DNA of 64,000 nucleotides from Eleusine coracana subsp. coracana (GCA_032690845.1 CM064428.1:20248001-20312000), one strand, 5' to 3'; positions 10,472 through 20,613 are shown, numbered from the stretch's first letter. Numbers and translations are program-made. The notes: generated from the letters alone by a model not told the origin.

Positions 10472-12004
10472 TGTTGACGGCTGTTAAGTACCATTTTTTA
10501 ACCGTCAATGATACTCAAATAAAGGAGAATTTGGCATTTCATACACGCATGCTTTAGCACAATAATATAGTTCCACTTGTACTTGGAGAACTTTGTGCAT
10601 GCAGGAGGAAATGTGAAGGAAACACCTCAAAAGGCAAGAAAACACACTTTCGACCAATCAGAGAGTACCACATGGACGTCACACGGATTGAAGGGCCCAT
10701 TTTCAGCACTTAACCGACGTAACTCCCTGTAATACCGCACAAACCGACGTCAGGGCCCACAGGACAGCCACCTGGAGAAAGCACAGGCCAGGAGGGGCCA
10801 CCCCCAGGTCGGCCGACCCGGCCGGGCGCCCTCTCCGCCTGGGCTTCCACGTGTTGGCTCCTCCGCGACTCCTGATGACGGTTTGAGATGCCTTCCGTGG
10901 CGGTTACTCTCCCTTGCCGACCTATTGAGGCTATAAATAGGAGGGTGTGCCTTCACACTCAACACACACCACAAGAAGCATTTCTCTCTTGCTAGTAGTA
11001 GTTCTTGGAGTTTTAGTGGAGTTAGGCTGAGTCTAGAGCTCTCTAGTCCCAAGTCTTCACTTGGAATTGGTATGGCTCTTGTATCTTTTCCCTTTTGTAA
11101 GACTTTGCTCTTATCAATATATATATCTTTTCTATATAGTTGTGCTTGGGTCATGAGTTTCTTGTTTGATATTGTGATCCATATATGTGATAGTATAGTC
11201 TACTTGTGTGATAGTAGTTTATATTTATTATACTACTATTGTCATGCTAGTTATATACCGTCACTATAGTCTATTTTATATGTTATAGTCCCTATGCTTA
11301 GTTTTAGCTGATAAAGTATAGCATGGGTTTGGTGATCGTATTCGTACGGTAGCTCTGCCTCGTTAATAGTAATCGCGGAGGGACAGAGTGCTCTTTGGTC
11401 ATGCAAGTATGGTATTTGGGTGACTGATTTGCATCAATTATTCGTTAGTCTACTGGTTCGTTGAGGTAGGCGGCAGGTGGTGACAGCCCTGTCCGTCCTT
11501 TGAAATCCTCCCCGCTAGGCTAGTGCGTAGGCTCTTGGCGGAAGTCGCCTGTGGATGCAGGGGTAAGTCCGTGCCTGAAGTGCTATATTATTGACTGCTG
11601 AACCTGAGTGTGGGTCTGTATGTATTCTACTTAGGCTATGCAACTGTATAGGAATGTATAGTAGGAGTAGCTTAGCCTAGTCTTTCCTCCACTAGACTTT
11701 ATTTATTTAGTAGGAATCTTCTGTGTGTGTCACACTACCCGGTTATTATCATGTACCCGCCTGTCTTGGTTAAGATATCCTTGCTAATTGTTAACATGAT
11801 CTTATATGTTAGTAACGCTTCTTGATCATACCCTTCCTTTGGGATAAACAAATACGATACCCTGAATACTTCCGGGTGAAATGCTACAGCGGTATTCTCC
11901 GTGCGCTTGCGGATTTTACCTACTTGACTCTGGGACATATTAGTGAACCGTTTCTGGCCCTGTGCCGGGAATGATTTATTAATATGGCTTAGCAAAAGTC
12001 AACA
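10472..12004 (+). repeat. Left LTR of element A
   Basis: It starts TGTTGACGGC and ends GTCAACA. It contains CTATAAATAG (10,931-10,940) as the likely TATA box, and one copy of GGTCGGCCGACC upstream where the right LTR has two. Short open frames inside are identical in both LTRs and have no protein features, so they are not called. Confidence 0.95.
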
Positions 12005-12012
12005 AGCATTTC

Positions 12013-12030
12013 TGGCGCCGTTGCCGGGGA
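12013..12030 (+). other. Primer binding site of element A
   Basis: TGGCGCCGTTGCCGGGGA lies nine bases after the LTR end. It is complementary to the 3' end of plant tRNA-Asp, the usual primer of several plant gypsy lineages including Athila. Confidence 0.85.
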
Positions 12031-12150
12031 AGGCGTATGATTCAAGAAAAATTACTAATGTATATAGTAGTGTTGCAATTATTAAGGCTATCTCCTAAGC
12101 AGGTTAACCTTGCTTTGTTTTCTGCATTTTGTATGAAAACAGGGTAGTGT

Positions 12151-14652
12151 ATGACTGGTTTCGACTTGCCGACAAACTTCACTGAAGATCCTGAGTCACT
12201 CCTGAGAAGGACACGAGCTAGGCTCACCCCTCCTCGTAAGGAGACTCGGCCAATCGAACCTGTCATTCCCGCACCATCAAGCTCTGAGCAAATGGCCGAC
12301 AAGACCCTGTGCGAGTTCTCCGCTCCCTCCGCTGCCAACATCCCTTCGGGACCAGCTGGCAATGTGGGAGATGCGAACTTCGAGATCAAGACCGGTCTCA
12401 TCACCATGGTGCAGGCTAGCCCATTCTGTGGGAAAGCCAATGAGGACGCTAGTGCTCATCTCCAGCAATTCCTGGAGATTTGCAACACGTTCAAAATGAA
12501 GGACGTCACCCCCGACGCTGTTCGCCTTCGACTGTTCCCGTTCTCTCTCCTTGGGAGAGCGAGACAGTGGTTCTACGCAAACCCTGAAGCTATGAACACT
12601 TGGGAGAAGTGTTCAGCTGCGTTCCTTGCAAAGTTCTTCCCGCTAGGCAAGACCAATGCCCTCCGCGGAAAGATCTCAAGCTTCCAGCAGGAGTCGAAGG
12701 AGTCGATTCCTGAGGCATGGGAGAGGCTCCAGGAGTACATCCTGGCATGTCCCCACCACGGGATGGATGATTGGCTGATCATCCAGAACTTCTACAACGG
12801 GCTTACTCCGTCGGCCCGCGACCACCTCGACGCTGCTGCTGGTGGAGCCTTCTTCTCGCTCACTGTGAGCAAGGCAAAAGATTTGATCGAGAAGATGGTG
12901 TCCAACCAAGGTTGGAATGAAGAGCGCCTCCAACCTCGCCAGCGAGGCATGCACTCCGTCAAGGAGGTTGACATGCTCGCCGCCAAGATCGACCTTCTCA
13001 TGAAGAAGATGGACGACCAAGCCAATGGAGAAGTGAAAGCCCTAGACGCTCGTATGACTTGCGAGGTCTGTGGCAACACGGGACACTCGGGCAATGACTG
13101 CCCTGAGACCCGTGAGGACGCAATGTTCATGGGCAACAACAACAACAACGGCTACCGTCCACAAGGAGGTCAAAGTTGGGGTCCACCACGTCCCAACTAC
13201 CAAGGAGGTAACTCTGGCAACTTCTCTGGTTTTAATTCCGGTTATAATCAGCCCTCCTTGAAAGATCTTGTGCTTGGTCAAGCTAAGGTTAATGATAATA
13301 TCAGTAAAAAGCTTGCCACCACTGATAGGACTCTTGAGAGCATCCACACTAAGATAGAGGGTGTTTCCTCTGCTCTCAAGAATCAGCTGAGCTTTAATAA
13401 AATGATAGAAACCCAATTAGCTCAGTTAGCTGCTGCTGTTCCTACTGCTGAGTCGGGGAAAATCCCGGGGCAACCCGAGACCCCCTTAGAAAATGTTAAT
13501 GCGGTTACCACGAGAGGAGGTAAGTCCACTCGGGATCCGCCATACCCTAACCATGCAGGAAAGGACACATCAGCTGAGAAGCCAGCAGAAGAAGAAGAAC
13601 TGCCGCCCAGGAAAACGGCCCCACATGAGTTCTATGACACGAACCTCATGCCGTTTCCTGAAAGAAGAAGGAAGCTCACCGTGGACGAGCAGTTCACACG
13701 CTTCGTTGAGGTGATCCAGAAGCTACACATCAACGTGCCCTTGCTGGATGCGATACAAGTACCCACGTACGCTCGCTACCTCAAGGATCTTATCAGCAAC
13801 AAGCGCCCTCTACCGACCACAGAAATTGTCAAGCTGACGGAAGAGTGTAGCGCTGCTATACTCAACCGGCTTCCTGAGAAGAAGAAAGATCCGGGGTGTC
13901 CCACGATCACCTGCTCGATCGGGACACAGAACTTCGACCATGCCTTATGTGATCTTGGGGCAAGTGTGAGCGTCATGCCGAAGGATGTCTTCGACAAGCT
14001 CAACTACACCACACTATCCCCCACGCCGATGCAGCTGCAGTTGGCCGATTCAACGGTCCGCTATCCGGCAGGGATCGCCGAAGATATTCCGGTGAAAATC
14101 CGGGATTGCTTCATCCCCGTCGACTTCGTAGTGCTTGACATGGACGTCGGGAAGAGCACACCGCTCATTCTGGGACGCCCATTTCTCAGCACTGCGGATG
14201 CTCGCATCGATGTAGGAGCCGGAGAAATCCGCTTCCACATCAATGGCAAGGAGGAGAAGTTTGACTTTCGGCCACGGAAAGAACAGTGCAACATGATCCG
14301 TATCAAGTACGGGCCGAACCCAAGCAACATCAAGGAAGTGGAGGTCACTCCGCCAAAGAAGGACAGCCTCATCACATTCATGAAGAACTTCCTTGGGAAG
14401 GAAAAGGTTGCACAGCAACAACTGATGAAGGCAAGGGGGCAAAGGTCACACATTAAGCAACAGCCTCCGAAGTCCACAAGGCAGCAACCTCTGAGGTCTG
14501 CAAAGAAACAGGCTGTGAAGCCTGCAAAACCGCAGCCTCCGAAGCCCGAGAAGCCACCGGCCGCAACAAAGACCAAGAAGGTGTGGAGGGTGAAACAAGA
14601 AGCATCATCCGTGTCTTCATCTCCGGGACCGGACAACGCTTCATCGAGCTGA
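12151..14652 (+). CDS. Gag-protease polyprotein of element A (833 aa)
   Basis: An intact ATG-to-TGA frame. The gag core lies at about residues 130-220 (GRARQWFYANPEAMNTW, AWERLQEYILACPHHGMDDW). The zinc knuckle CEVCGNTGHSGNDC is near residue 304, and Gln/Asn/Gly-rich sequence follows. The protease is at about 590-690, with CDLGASVSVMP in place of the usual D-(S/T)-G, then LILGRPFLSTADARIDV. The last 60 residues are Lys/Pro/Ala-rich and partly repeated. The frame stops there without RT. Asp-Leu-Gly at the active site is the form I know from Athila-type plant elements, but whether it cleaves is untested. Gag would form particles and bind RNA. The frame is undamaged, unlike every other gag in the window. 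Confidence 0.9.
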   Translation: MTGFDLPTNFTEDPESLLRRTRARLTPPRKETRPIEPVIPAPSSSEQMADKTLCEFSAPSAANIPSGPAGNVGDANFEIKTGLITMVQASPFCGKANEDASAHLQQFLEICNTFKMKDVTPDAVRLRLFPFSLLGRARQWFYANPEAMNTWEKCSAAFLAKFFPLGKTNALRGKISSFQQESKESIPEAWERLQEYILACPHHGMDDWLIIQNFYNGLTPSARDHLDAAAGGAFFSLTVSKAKDLIEKMVSNQGWNEERLQPRQRGMHSVKEVDMLAAKIDLLMKKMDDQANGEVKALDARMTCEVCGNTGHSGNDCPETREDAMFMGNNNNNGYRPQGGQSWGPPRPNYQGGNSGNFSGFNSGYNQPSLKDLVLGQAKVNDNISKKLATTDRTLESIHTKIEGVSSALKNQLSFNKMIETQLAQLAAAVPTAESGKIPGQPETPLENVNAVTTRGGKSTRDPPYPNHAGKDTSAEKPAEEEELPPRKTAPHEFYDTNLMPFPERRRKLTVDEQFTRFVEVIQKLHINVPLLDAIQVPTYARYLKDLISNKRPLPTTEIVKLTEECSAAILNRLPEKKKDPGCPTITCSIGTQNFDHALCDLGASVSVMPKDVFDKLNYTTLSPTPMQLQLADSTVRYPAGIAEDIPVKIRDCFIPVDFVVLDMDVGKSTPLILGRPFLSTADARIDVGAGEIRFHINGKEEKFDFRPRKEQCNMIRIKYGPNPSNIKEVEVTPPKKDSLITFMKNFLGKEKVAQQQLMKARGQRSHIKQQPPKSTRQQPLRSAKKQAVKPAKPQPPKPEKPPAATKTKKVWRVKQEASSVSSSPGPDNASSS

Positions 14653-15390
14653 ACGCCGGAGAAAAGTCTCGCTCGTTGGACTTTAAAAGGTGAGTCCTCG
14701 CCGGGAGGTTAAACCGGTAGTTATCCATATTTGCTCTTTTAATTGCATATTTGCTTTCCACCACATTTTGATTTTTTCCGACCACTGCATTTCTGCATTT
14801 TTGAATTTTTCCAGCCACCTTGAAATTTTTCAAAACTCATTTGCATTTCTGAAAATTTAGAAAATAGGTTTTTGGGCTTTCCATTTTGAAAAGATTTTTT
14901 GTCGAGCTTTTTGAGCAGAAAGGCAGCAGGGGACAAATCCCCTAGCCGTTGGGGAACACATAGGAAAAAGGGGGCTGCCAGGAGGCCCACCTGCACGGTC
15001 GGCCGACCTGGTGAGGTCGGCCGACCCCCTGGCCCCACCTTTTCCTGTGCTCCTTTCTCCAAACGGCTATATGGCCGTTGCTCTGTCCCTTTCTAACGGC
15101 CATCTTGCTATAAAAACCGCCCAGGAGGAGGAGCTTCACCATTCCAAGCTCATCTTTGACTCCCTCCTTTGCTCACTTGTTGCTCTCACAAAATTTCGTG
15201 TTCTTCAACTTTACTACAGCCCCAAAAACCCAAAAAAATATTTCCCCTCTATTTTAGTGCATTTGCAAGTTGTTGTGAGAAGAAAACCAATTTCGGAGAA
15301 GCTCGGGTTTGTCGTTTTCACTAACGCTCACCCGAACACTTGTTCGATCTTGTTTTTGTTCTTGTCTTGTGTTTGTTCTTGTGTGCAGCC
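14653..15390 (+). promoter_or_regulatory. Internal promoter-like leader before the second frame of element A
   Basis: GGTCGGCCGACC-type palindromes occur twice at about 14,997-15,026. CTATAAAAAC (15,108-15,117) follows about 80 bases later. Around 15,062-15,103, AACGGC/GCCGTT stretches form inverted repeats. The LTR has the same palindrome pair about 110 bases ahead of its own TATA box. A T-rich tract ending TGTGCAG (15,381-15,387) directly precedes CCATG and looks like a 3' splice site. This could serve as a promoter, a splice acceptor for a subgenomic RNA, or both; neither is proven. Confidence 0.45.
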
Positions 15391-16683
15391 ATGTTCAAAC
15401 GAATGAAGCAAGTCGCCGGAATCAAGAGGAGAAAAAGCACTCGTGCAAGCACGAGTCAAGCATCCTCCGTCGAGCTCACACCAAGTCCGGGGCATGGTGA
15501 CCCCGAAGCTGAAATTCCGGAGGAAAGGCCGGCCTTGCTCATCACCGAGGAGCATCTCGACATCAAGGATGACCGCGAGGGCCAAGCCATCGCGCTCATG
15601 AGAGAACGGCCATTCGCCCACACCCGACGCTTCGATCCGGACTTCCTCGAGAAAATAGGTATGAGAGAAGAATTTGCCTCTATTTTTCGCACTATGGGTT
15701 GGCTAAATTTCGTAGAAGTAGATGAGCCGGGTTCTCGTTTGCTTACTATGCAGTTTTTATGCACCCTTAGAAAGTATGATGAAGGCATTTCTTTTCGCTT
15801 GTTTGGGCAAAAGCGCTTGGTCACATGGGGTGATCTTCATGCTATGCTAGGTCTAAATCCTAAATGTAGGCTAGACTTAGATAAAGCGCTAAAGGGGTTC
15901 CATAAAGAAAGTTTTTGGAAAAAGATTTCCGGAAACGAGTGGGGTCCCAAGCCTAGAACAAGTGCCATCCATAATCCTACACTTAGATTTATGCATGTGT
16001 GGTTGGCTATGACCTTGTTTCCTCGAGGTGACATTAGGGTTGTCCGGCAAGATGAATTGAAAATACTTTATGCCATGGTTAAGAAAATTAGGGTGTCACC
16101 CGCGGAATGCATGATTGATCAATGGTTAGACAATATAAAGTTGACAGGACCAATTGAGTGCACCTCTTTAGTTACTCGCATTGCGCAGAAGTGTGGTCTG
16201 CTTGAGAATGTTCATGTTGAATATTTGACGGTAGATAGAGAATTTCTAGGCGAGGACTATTTTGTGCAAGGACATACTTTGAAACATGGTCCAAATAATA
16301 CCTTGATCTATCACTTTCCCGGGTATACAAATGAATTCCCGTTACCTAACCCGGGTCTTCGTTTGTATCACTATCGGGCACTAACCCTCCCACTTGAGCC
16401 AGTGGGAGAAGTTCGCAGGCATAGTGTTTCAGGGCGACCGACACGTTCCCGTAGGCATATGGAGCCTACACCGGAGTTTCACACTCCGACCGGAGATCCG
16501 GTATGGGAGCAGCCCCCGCCACAGGACGAGGCGGGTGCATCAACATGGCAGGCCGGAGCATGGGAATCTCAGTACGATTACCCCATGCAGACATCATCAA
16601 GTTCAAGCGGACCGCCATCCTTTGCCACTCGGTCATTCTCATCCCGTGGGTTCCGTGAACTCAACTTGGGATGGCCGAGTTGA
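15391..16683 (+). CDS. Second frame of element A: ATHILA ORF-1-like protein (430 aa)
   Basis: The ATG at 15391 is the first in a suitable context. Extending upstream to a TTG gives a hydrophobic-looking start, but that is translation of the T-rich leader. The N-terminus is basic (KRMKQVAGIKRRKS). The body, about residues 70-330, has the pattern I associate with the ATHILA ORF-1 family: F.TMGW, LTMQFLCTL, EGISFRLFGQ, LTWGDLHAMLGL-like (here VTWGDLHAMLGL), LRFMHVWLAMTLFPRG. The tail is rich in Ser, Pro and Gly. The frame ends at TGA 16,681-16,683. In Athila elements a frame in this position is sometimes called env-like, but I see no transmembrane segment. Function is unknown. No frame damage except possibly at the very end (see the overlapping frame). 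Confidence 0.7.
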   Translation: MFKRMKQVAGIKRRKSTRASTSQASSVELTPSPGHGDPEAEIPEERPALLITEEHLDIKDDREGQAIALMRERPFAHTRRFDPDFLEKIGMREEFASIFRTMGWLNFVEVDEPGSRLLTMQFLCTLRKYDEGISFRLFGQKRLVTWGDLHAMLGLNPKCRLDLDKALKGFHKESFWKKISGNEWGPKPRTSAIHNPTLRFMHVWLAMTLFPRGDIRVVRQDELKILYAMVKKIRVSPAECMIDQWLDNIKLTGPIECTSLVTRIAQKCGLLENVHVEYLTVDREFLGEDYFVQGHTLKHGPNNTLIYHFPGYTNEFPLPNPGLRLYHYRALTLPLEPVGEVRRHSVSGRPTRSRRHMEPTPEFHTPTGDPVWEQPPPQDEAGASTWQAGAWESQYDYPMQTSSSSSGPPSFATRSFSSRGFRELNLGWPS

Positions 16684-16880
16684 CAAGGAGGGTGAACGAC
16701 ATTGATTTGCGCACCGAGAGCATGCAACAAACTCTCACGCAACATGTCACCGACACCCAGCAATGGCAGAATTTCAGCGACAACCAATTCCGCCAGCTGA
16801 ACGCGATGATGGCTCAGAATCAGAACAATTGGGATGCCTTCTTCCGCTCCCAAGGCTACGACCCGAACCAGCAGATATGA
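16671..16880 (+). CDS. Overlapping 69-codon frame, probably the displaced C-terminus of the second frame
   Basis: It begins ATG within the last codons of the preceding frame, in a different phase, and encodes an Asn/Gln-rich, coiled-coil-like peptide ending WDAFFRSQGYDPNQQI. It could be a separate small protein, but a C-terminal extension joined by a one-base shift near 16,660-16,680 is more likely. A translational frameshift cannot be excluded. Confidence 0.4.
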   Translation: MAELTRRVNDIDLRTESMQQTLTQHVTDTQQWQNFSDNQFRQLNAMMAQNQNNWDAFFRSQGYDPNQQI

Positions 16881-17468
16881 GCAAGAACAAGCTTGGGGGA
16901 GGACCCCCCTTCTCACGGTAACTTGTATCTTTCCCCTTCCCTTTATTTCTTGCATTTGCTAAATCTGAAAATCCATAAAAATTTGCAAAACATAAAAAGA
17001 ACAAAAATATTTCCCTTTTTCATGCGCGGTATGAATGTGTATAATTTTCCTATGTTGAGATGATGAATAGTTGCTCTGTCCTTTATTCCTCTCTAATGCT
17101 AGTTTACAACTTAGTACTCTCTCAAGAGTTAGGTTTGTTGGTAAATCTTGCCTTGAACTTGAATCTTGTGGGTAGCATATGCATTCTCTAGTTCTAAGTT
17201 GTTGAGAGGTATGATATGATAGATAGGGCTGCTATGATCTTGCTCAACGTAAAGCTTGAATTTCGGAGTTTTATTTTTCAAAATGACAAATTGACATGTT
17301 CCTCAATGATGAAATTCCCACCACAGCCATATGTAGTGTTTACATTTGAAAACCTTTACACATATGCTGCTTGTTTCACATTGAGCTTAGTCAAAATTGA
17401 TGTGACCCTAGTAGAACTCTTTTCATGCTTTCTTGATCAAGATCATATACACACATCCACCGCCATGA

Positions 17469-17495
17469 GCTATCCTTCTAAATCAAGAAGATAGC
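17469..17495 (+). other. Hairpin 1 of element A
   Basis: GCTATCCTTCT pairs with AGAAGATAGC around a short loop, with one bulged C. A comparable hairpin is at 28,234-28,260 in element C. Confidence 0.5.
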
Positions 17496-17520
17496 ATCCA
17501 CCATATCCACCATATCCACC

Positions 17521-17553
17521 GTGAGCTATTCTTCTACACCGGAAGAAAGTCAC
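17521..17553 (+). other. Hairpin 2 of element A
   Basis: GTGA pairs with TCAC outside, and TTCTTC pairs with GAAGAA inside; the loop is TACACCG. The matching hairpin in element C, at 28,284-28,310, has TACACTG at its loop. Confidence 0.5.
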
Positions 17554-17627
17554 TATCCATCCATCCATCCAAAGAAACACTCCATATATCCATTACAAAA
17601 TTCCTCTCTCAAAGTATTCATTGCAAA

Positions 17628-17688
17628 CTAGGACTATGGCTATGCAAAAAAAAAAAAAGAGAGCAAGCAAAAGATAGCCATAGCCTAG
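17628..17688 (+). other. Hairpin 3 of element A, conserved with elements B and C
   Basis: CTAGGACTATGGCTAT pairs with ATAGCCATAGCCTAG (15 bp with one bulged A) around a 30-base A-rich loop. Counterparts with changed but still paired stems are at 19,979-20,063 in B and 28,395-28,454 in C. Confidence 0.7.
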
Positions 17689-18255
17689 AAACTCCAAAAG
17701 AGAGAAGGAAAATTCAAAAAGGAGTTATTTCTTCCCATCCACCATTCCTCCGTTCTACCACACACTTGCACATCTTGATCAAGATTGTTTGAATTGATGT
17801 TTTTCTTGGATCCGGTCTTTTGACATAGCAATATTATGTGAACATGAGTGCCTCATATATCCCTACCTTGAGCTCCACATAAAGCCTTATTTAGAAGTAG
17901 GTGATTATAGGCAACACTTTGCCTTGGTGAGGAATCATACACATATTGAGTGATCCGAGAGAATCATTTGAGGAACTTGGTTTTTATTTTCAAAATCTTT
18001 TGAAAACCTCCGGAATAACATAGCGGAATCTAGAGCAAGTGATTGGTGCCCTGCAATTGTTCTATCTCTCAACCGCCCAAGACAATGAGGTGTAAAAGCC
18101 CCATGGATCGAGGTAAATGGGTAAGTTATGTGCCAACATATTTAATTCTAGGAAGAGTACTTTGTTATGCGCATAGTATTATTGAGGAGTAGGACATTGT
18201 AGCAACTCCTGATCAACAACTTAAGTTTATCTTTGCTTCGGGACGAGCAAAGGGT

Positions 18256-18270
18256 AAGCTTGGGGGAGTT
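18256..18270 (+). other. Polypurine tract of element A
   Basis: AAGCTTGGGGGAGTT abuts the right LTR; this is the expected plus-strand primer position. Confidence 0.8.
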
Positions 18271-19821
18271 TGTTGACGACTGTTAAGTACCATTTTTTAA
18301 CCGTCAACTATACTCAAATAAAGGAGAATTTGGCATTTCATACACGCATGCTTTAGCACAATAATATAGTTCCACTTGTACTTGGAGAACTTTGTGCATG
18401 CAGGAGGAAATGTGAAGGAAACACCTCAAAAGGCAAGAAAACACACTTTCGACCAATCAGAGAGTACCACATGGACGTCACACGGATTGAAGGGCCCATT
18501 TTCAGCACTTAACCGACGTAACTCCCTGTAATACCGCGCAAACCGACGTCAGGGCCCACAGGACAGCCACCTGGAGAAAGCACAGGCCAGGAGGGGCCAC
18601 CCCCAGGTCGGCCGACCTGGTCAGGTCGGCCGACCCGGCCGGGCGCCCTCTCCGCCTGGGCTTCCACGTGTTGGCTCCTCCGCGACTCCTGATGACGGTT
18701 TGAGATGCCTTCCGTGGCGGTTACTCTCCCTTGCCGACCTATTGAGGCTATAAATAGGAGGGTGTGCCTTCACACTCAACACACACCACAAGAAGCATTT
18801 CTCTCTTGCTAGTAGTAGTTCTTGGAGTTTTAGTGGAGTTAGGCTGAGTCTAGAGCTCTCTAGTCCCAAGTCTTCACTTGGAATTGGTATGGCTCTTGTA
18901 TCTTTTCCCTTTTGTAAGACTTTGCTCTTATCAATATATATATCTTTTCTATATAGTTGTGCTTGGGTCATGAGTTTCTTGTTTGATATTGTGATCCATA
19001 TATGTGATAGTATAGTCTACTTGTGTGATAGTAGTTTATATTTATTATACTACTATTGTCATGCTAGTTATATACCGTCACTATAGTCTATTTTATATGT
19101 TATAGTCCCTATGTTTAGTTTTAGCTGATAAAGTATAGCATGGGTTTGGTGATCGTATTCGTACGGTAGCTCTGCCTCGTTAATAGTAATCGCGGAGGGG
19201 CAGAGTGCTCTTTGGTCATGCAAGTATGGTATTTGGGTGACTGATTTGCATCAATTATTCGTTAGTCTACTGGTTCGTTGAGGTAGGCGGCAGGTGGTGA
19301 CAGCCCTGTCCGTCCTTTGAAATCCTCCCCGCTAGGCTAGTGCGTAGGCTCTTGGCGGAAGTCGCCTGTGGATGCAGGGGTAAGTCCGTGCCTGAAGTGC
19401 TATATTATTGACTGCTGAACCTGAGTGTGGGTCTGTATGTATTCTACTTAGGCTATGCAACTGTATAGGAATGTATAGTAGGAGTAGCTTAGCCTAGTCT
19501 TTCCTCCACTAGACTTTATTTATTTAGTAGGAATCTTCTGTGTGTGTCACACTACCCGGTTATTATCATGTACCCGCCTGTCTTGGTTAAGATATCCTTG
19601 CTAATTGTTAACATGATCTTATATGTTAGTAACGCTTCTTGATCATACCCTTCCTTTGGGATAAACAAATACGATACCCTGAATACTTCCGGGTGAAATG
19701 CTACAGCGGTATTCTCCGTGCGCTTGCGGATTTTACCTACTTGACTCTGGGACATATTAGTGAACCGTTTCTGGCCCCGTGCCGGGAATGATTTATTAAT
19801 ATGGCTTAGCAAAATTCAACA
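18271..19821 (+). repeat. Right LTR of element A
   Basis: Starts TGTTGACGAC and ends TTCAACA (the left LTR ends GTCAACA). The TATA box CTATAAATAG is at 18,748-18,757. It carries two GGTCGGCCGACC palindromes (about 18,606-18,637), one more than the left LTR. Confidence 0.95.
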
Positions 19822-20613
19822 CCTACCAGAGCCAAATAAATTTTTATTGAATATCCCATACATTTGCTGCTTGTGTCTTTATTGAACTTTGTCAAACTCT
19901 TGACCATCATTCCATCCATCAAAGCAAATACTCCATGAAATTCTTGATTATGATTCTCTCTCAAATGATCTTTTAGAAGGCATGGCTATCAAAAATAAAA
20001 TAAAATCCTTGCTCCCAATCAAGAGCATGATGAAAAATAAAGAGAAAAAGAAATAGCCATGCCCAATATCGTTTAAGCAACGAGAGAATTTACATGTAAA
20101 GGAGTATCCATTCATTTCCACCATCAAATCCATAGAGTGTGCACATACTTGATTATTGATTCATGACTAGTTTTCTTCTTGGATCTGGTTTTTGACTCGG
20201 TAAAATATGAAGCACAAGTATGCTCCTTTCTTTAAATTCCTACCCTGAGCTCAACAAAAAGCCAAATTTAGATGTAGGATTAGAAAGAGGCAAAAACAAA
20301 AATCCTTGGTAAGGATCCACTTACACAAATATTAAGTGATTTGAGAGAATCATTTGAGGAGTGTAGCCTACATTTATGTTTTAAAAATCTTTTCAAAACC
20401 CAACTACTTAGCAAAGAAAGTTAAGAAGATCAAAGTCCGAACCATTCCACTCTTCAATTGCCAAAGGTAATGTGGTAGACACTGCAAATCCACTGGTACA
20501 TGTATGGTTTGGAATAATTTGTATGCTAGTATCATACCATTTGGGAGATTTTAAGTACACCTTAGTCTTCATCCTTTACTCAAGGACGACCAAAGGCTAA
20601 GTGTGGGGGAGTT
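19822..20613 (+). mobile_element. Element B, second piece: 3' internal region and polypurine tract
   Basis: Continues B after element A; the duplicated CCTAC is at 19,822-19,826. Non-coding. It holds a perfect 11-bp stem, GGCATGGCTAT with ATAGCCATGCC (19,979-20,063), equivalent to hairpin 3 of A. It ends in the PPT AAGTGTGGGGGAGTT. The two upstream hairpins seen in A and C are absent. Confidence 0.75.

Larger units (their letters stand above)
16881..18255 (+). other. Non-coding 3' region of element A with conserved hairpins
   Basis: No coding frame is supported. The region contains an internal PPT-like AAGCTTGGGGGAGG (16,889-16,902), which resembles the true PPT 1.37 kb further on. Three hairpins follow, at 17,469-17,495, 17,521-17,553 and 17,628-17,688. 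The region is homologous by eye to element C's internal region and in part to element B's. Confidence 0.6.
10472..19821 (+). mobile_element. Element A: young non-autonomous Athila-like LTR retrotransposon
   Basis: Two near-identical LTRs (1,533 and 1,551 bp) with TGTTGAC...GTCAACA-type ends enclose a primer site of tRNA-Asp type, an intact gag-protease frame, a second frame resembling ATHILA ORF-1, and a polypurine tract. The target duplication CCTAC is perfect (10,467-10,471 and 19,822-19,826). The LTRs differ by about eight substitutions and one 18-bp indel by eye. No RT, RNase H or integrase is present, so it must depend on enzymes supplied in trans. Two intact frames and near-identical LTRs suggest recent movement. 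Lineage is inferred from the primer site and second frame. Confidence 0.9.

Noticed and set aside
11072..11269. 65-codon frame present in both LTRs of A (also 18,889-19,086)
   Set aside because: It is identical because the LTRs are copies. It has low-complexity composition and no homology I can name.
12013..12030. tRNA gene at the primer sites (also 46,365 and 59,340)
   Set aside because: Only the complement of a tRNA 3' end is present; no cloverleaf can be formed with the flanks.
14061..14636. 191-codon minus-strand frame
   Set aside because: A shadow of the GC-rich gag-protease frame on the other strand, with no recognisable domain.
15340..15390. Hydrophobic N-terminal extension of A's second frame resembling a signal peptide
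   Set aside because: The extension begins at TTG and translates the T-rich leader and splice-like tract. The ATG at 15391 is the better start.
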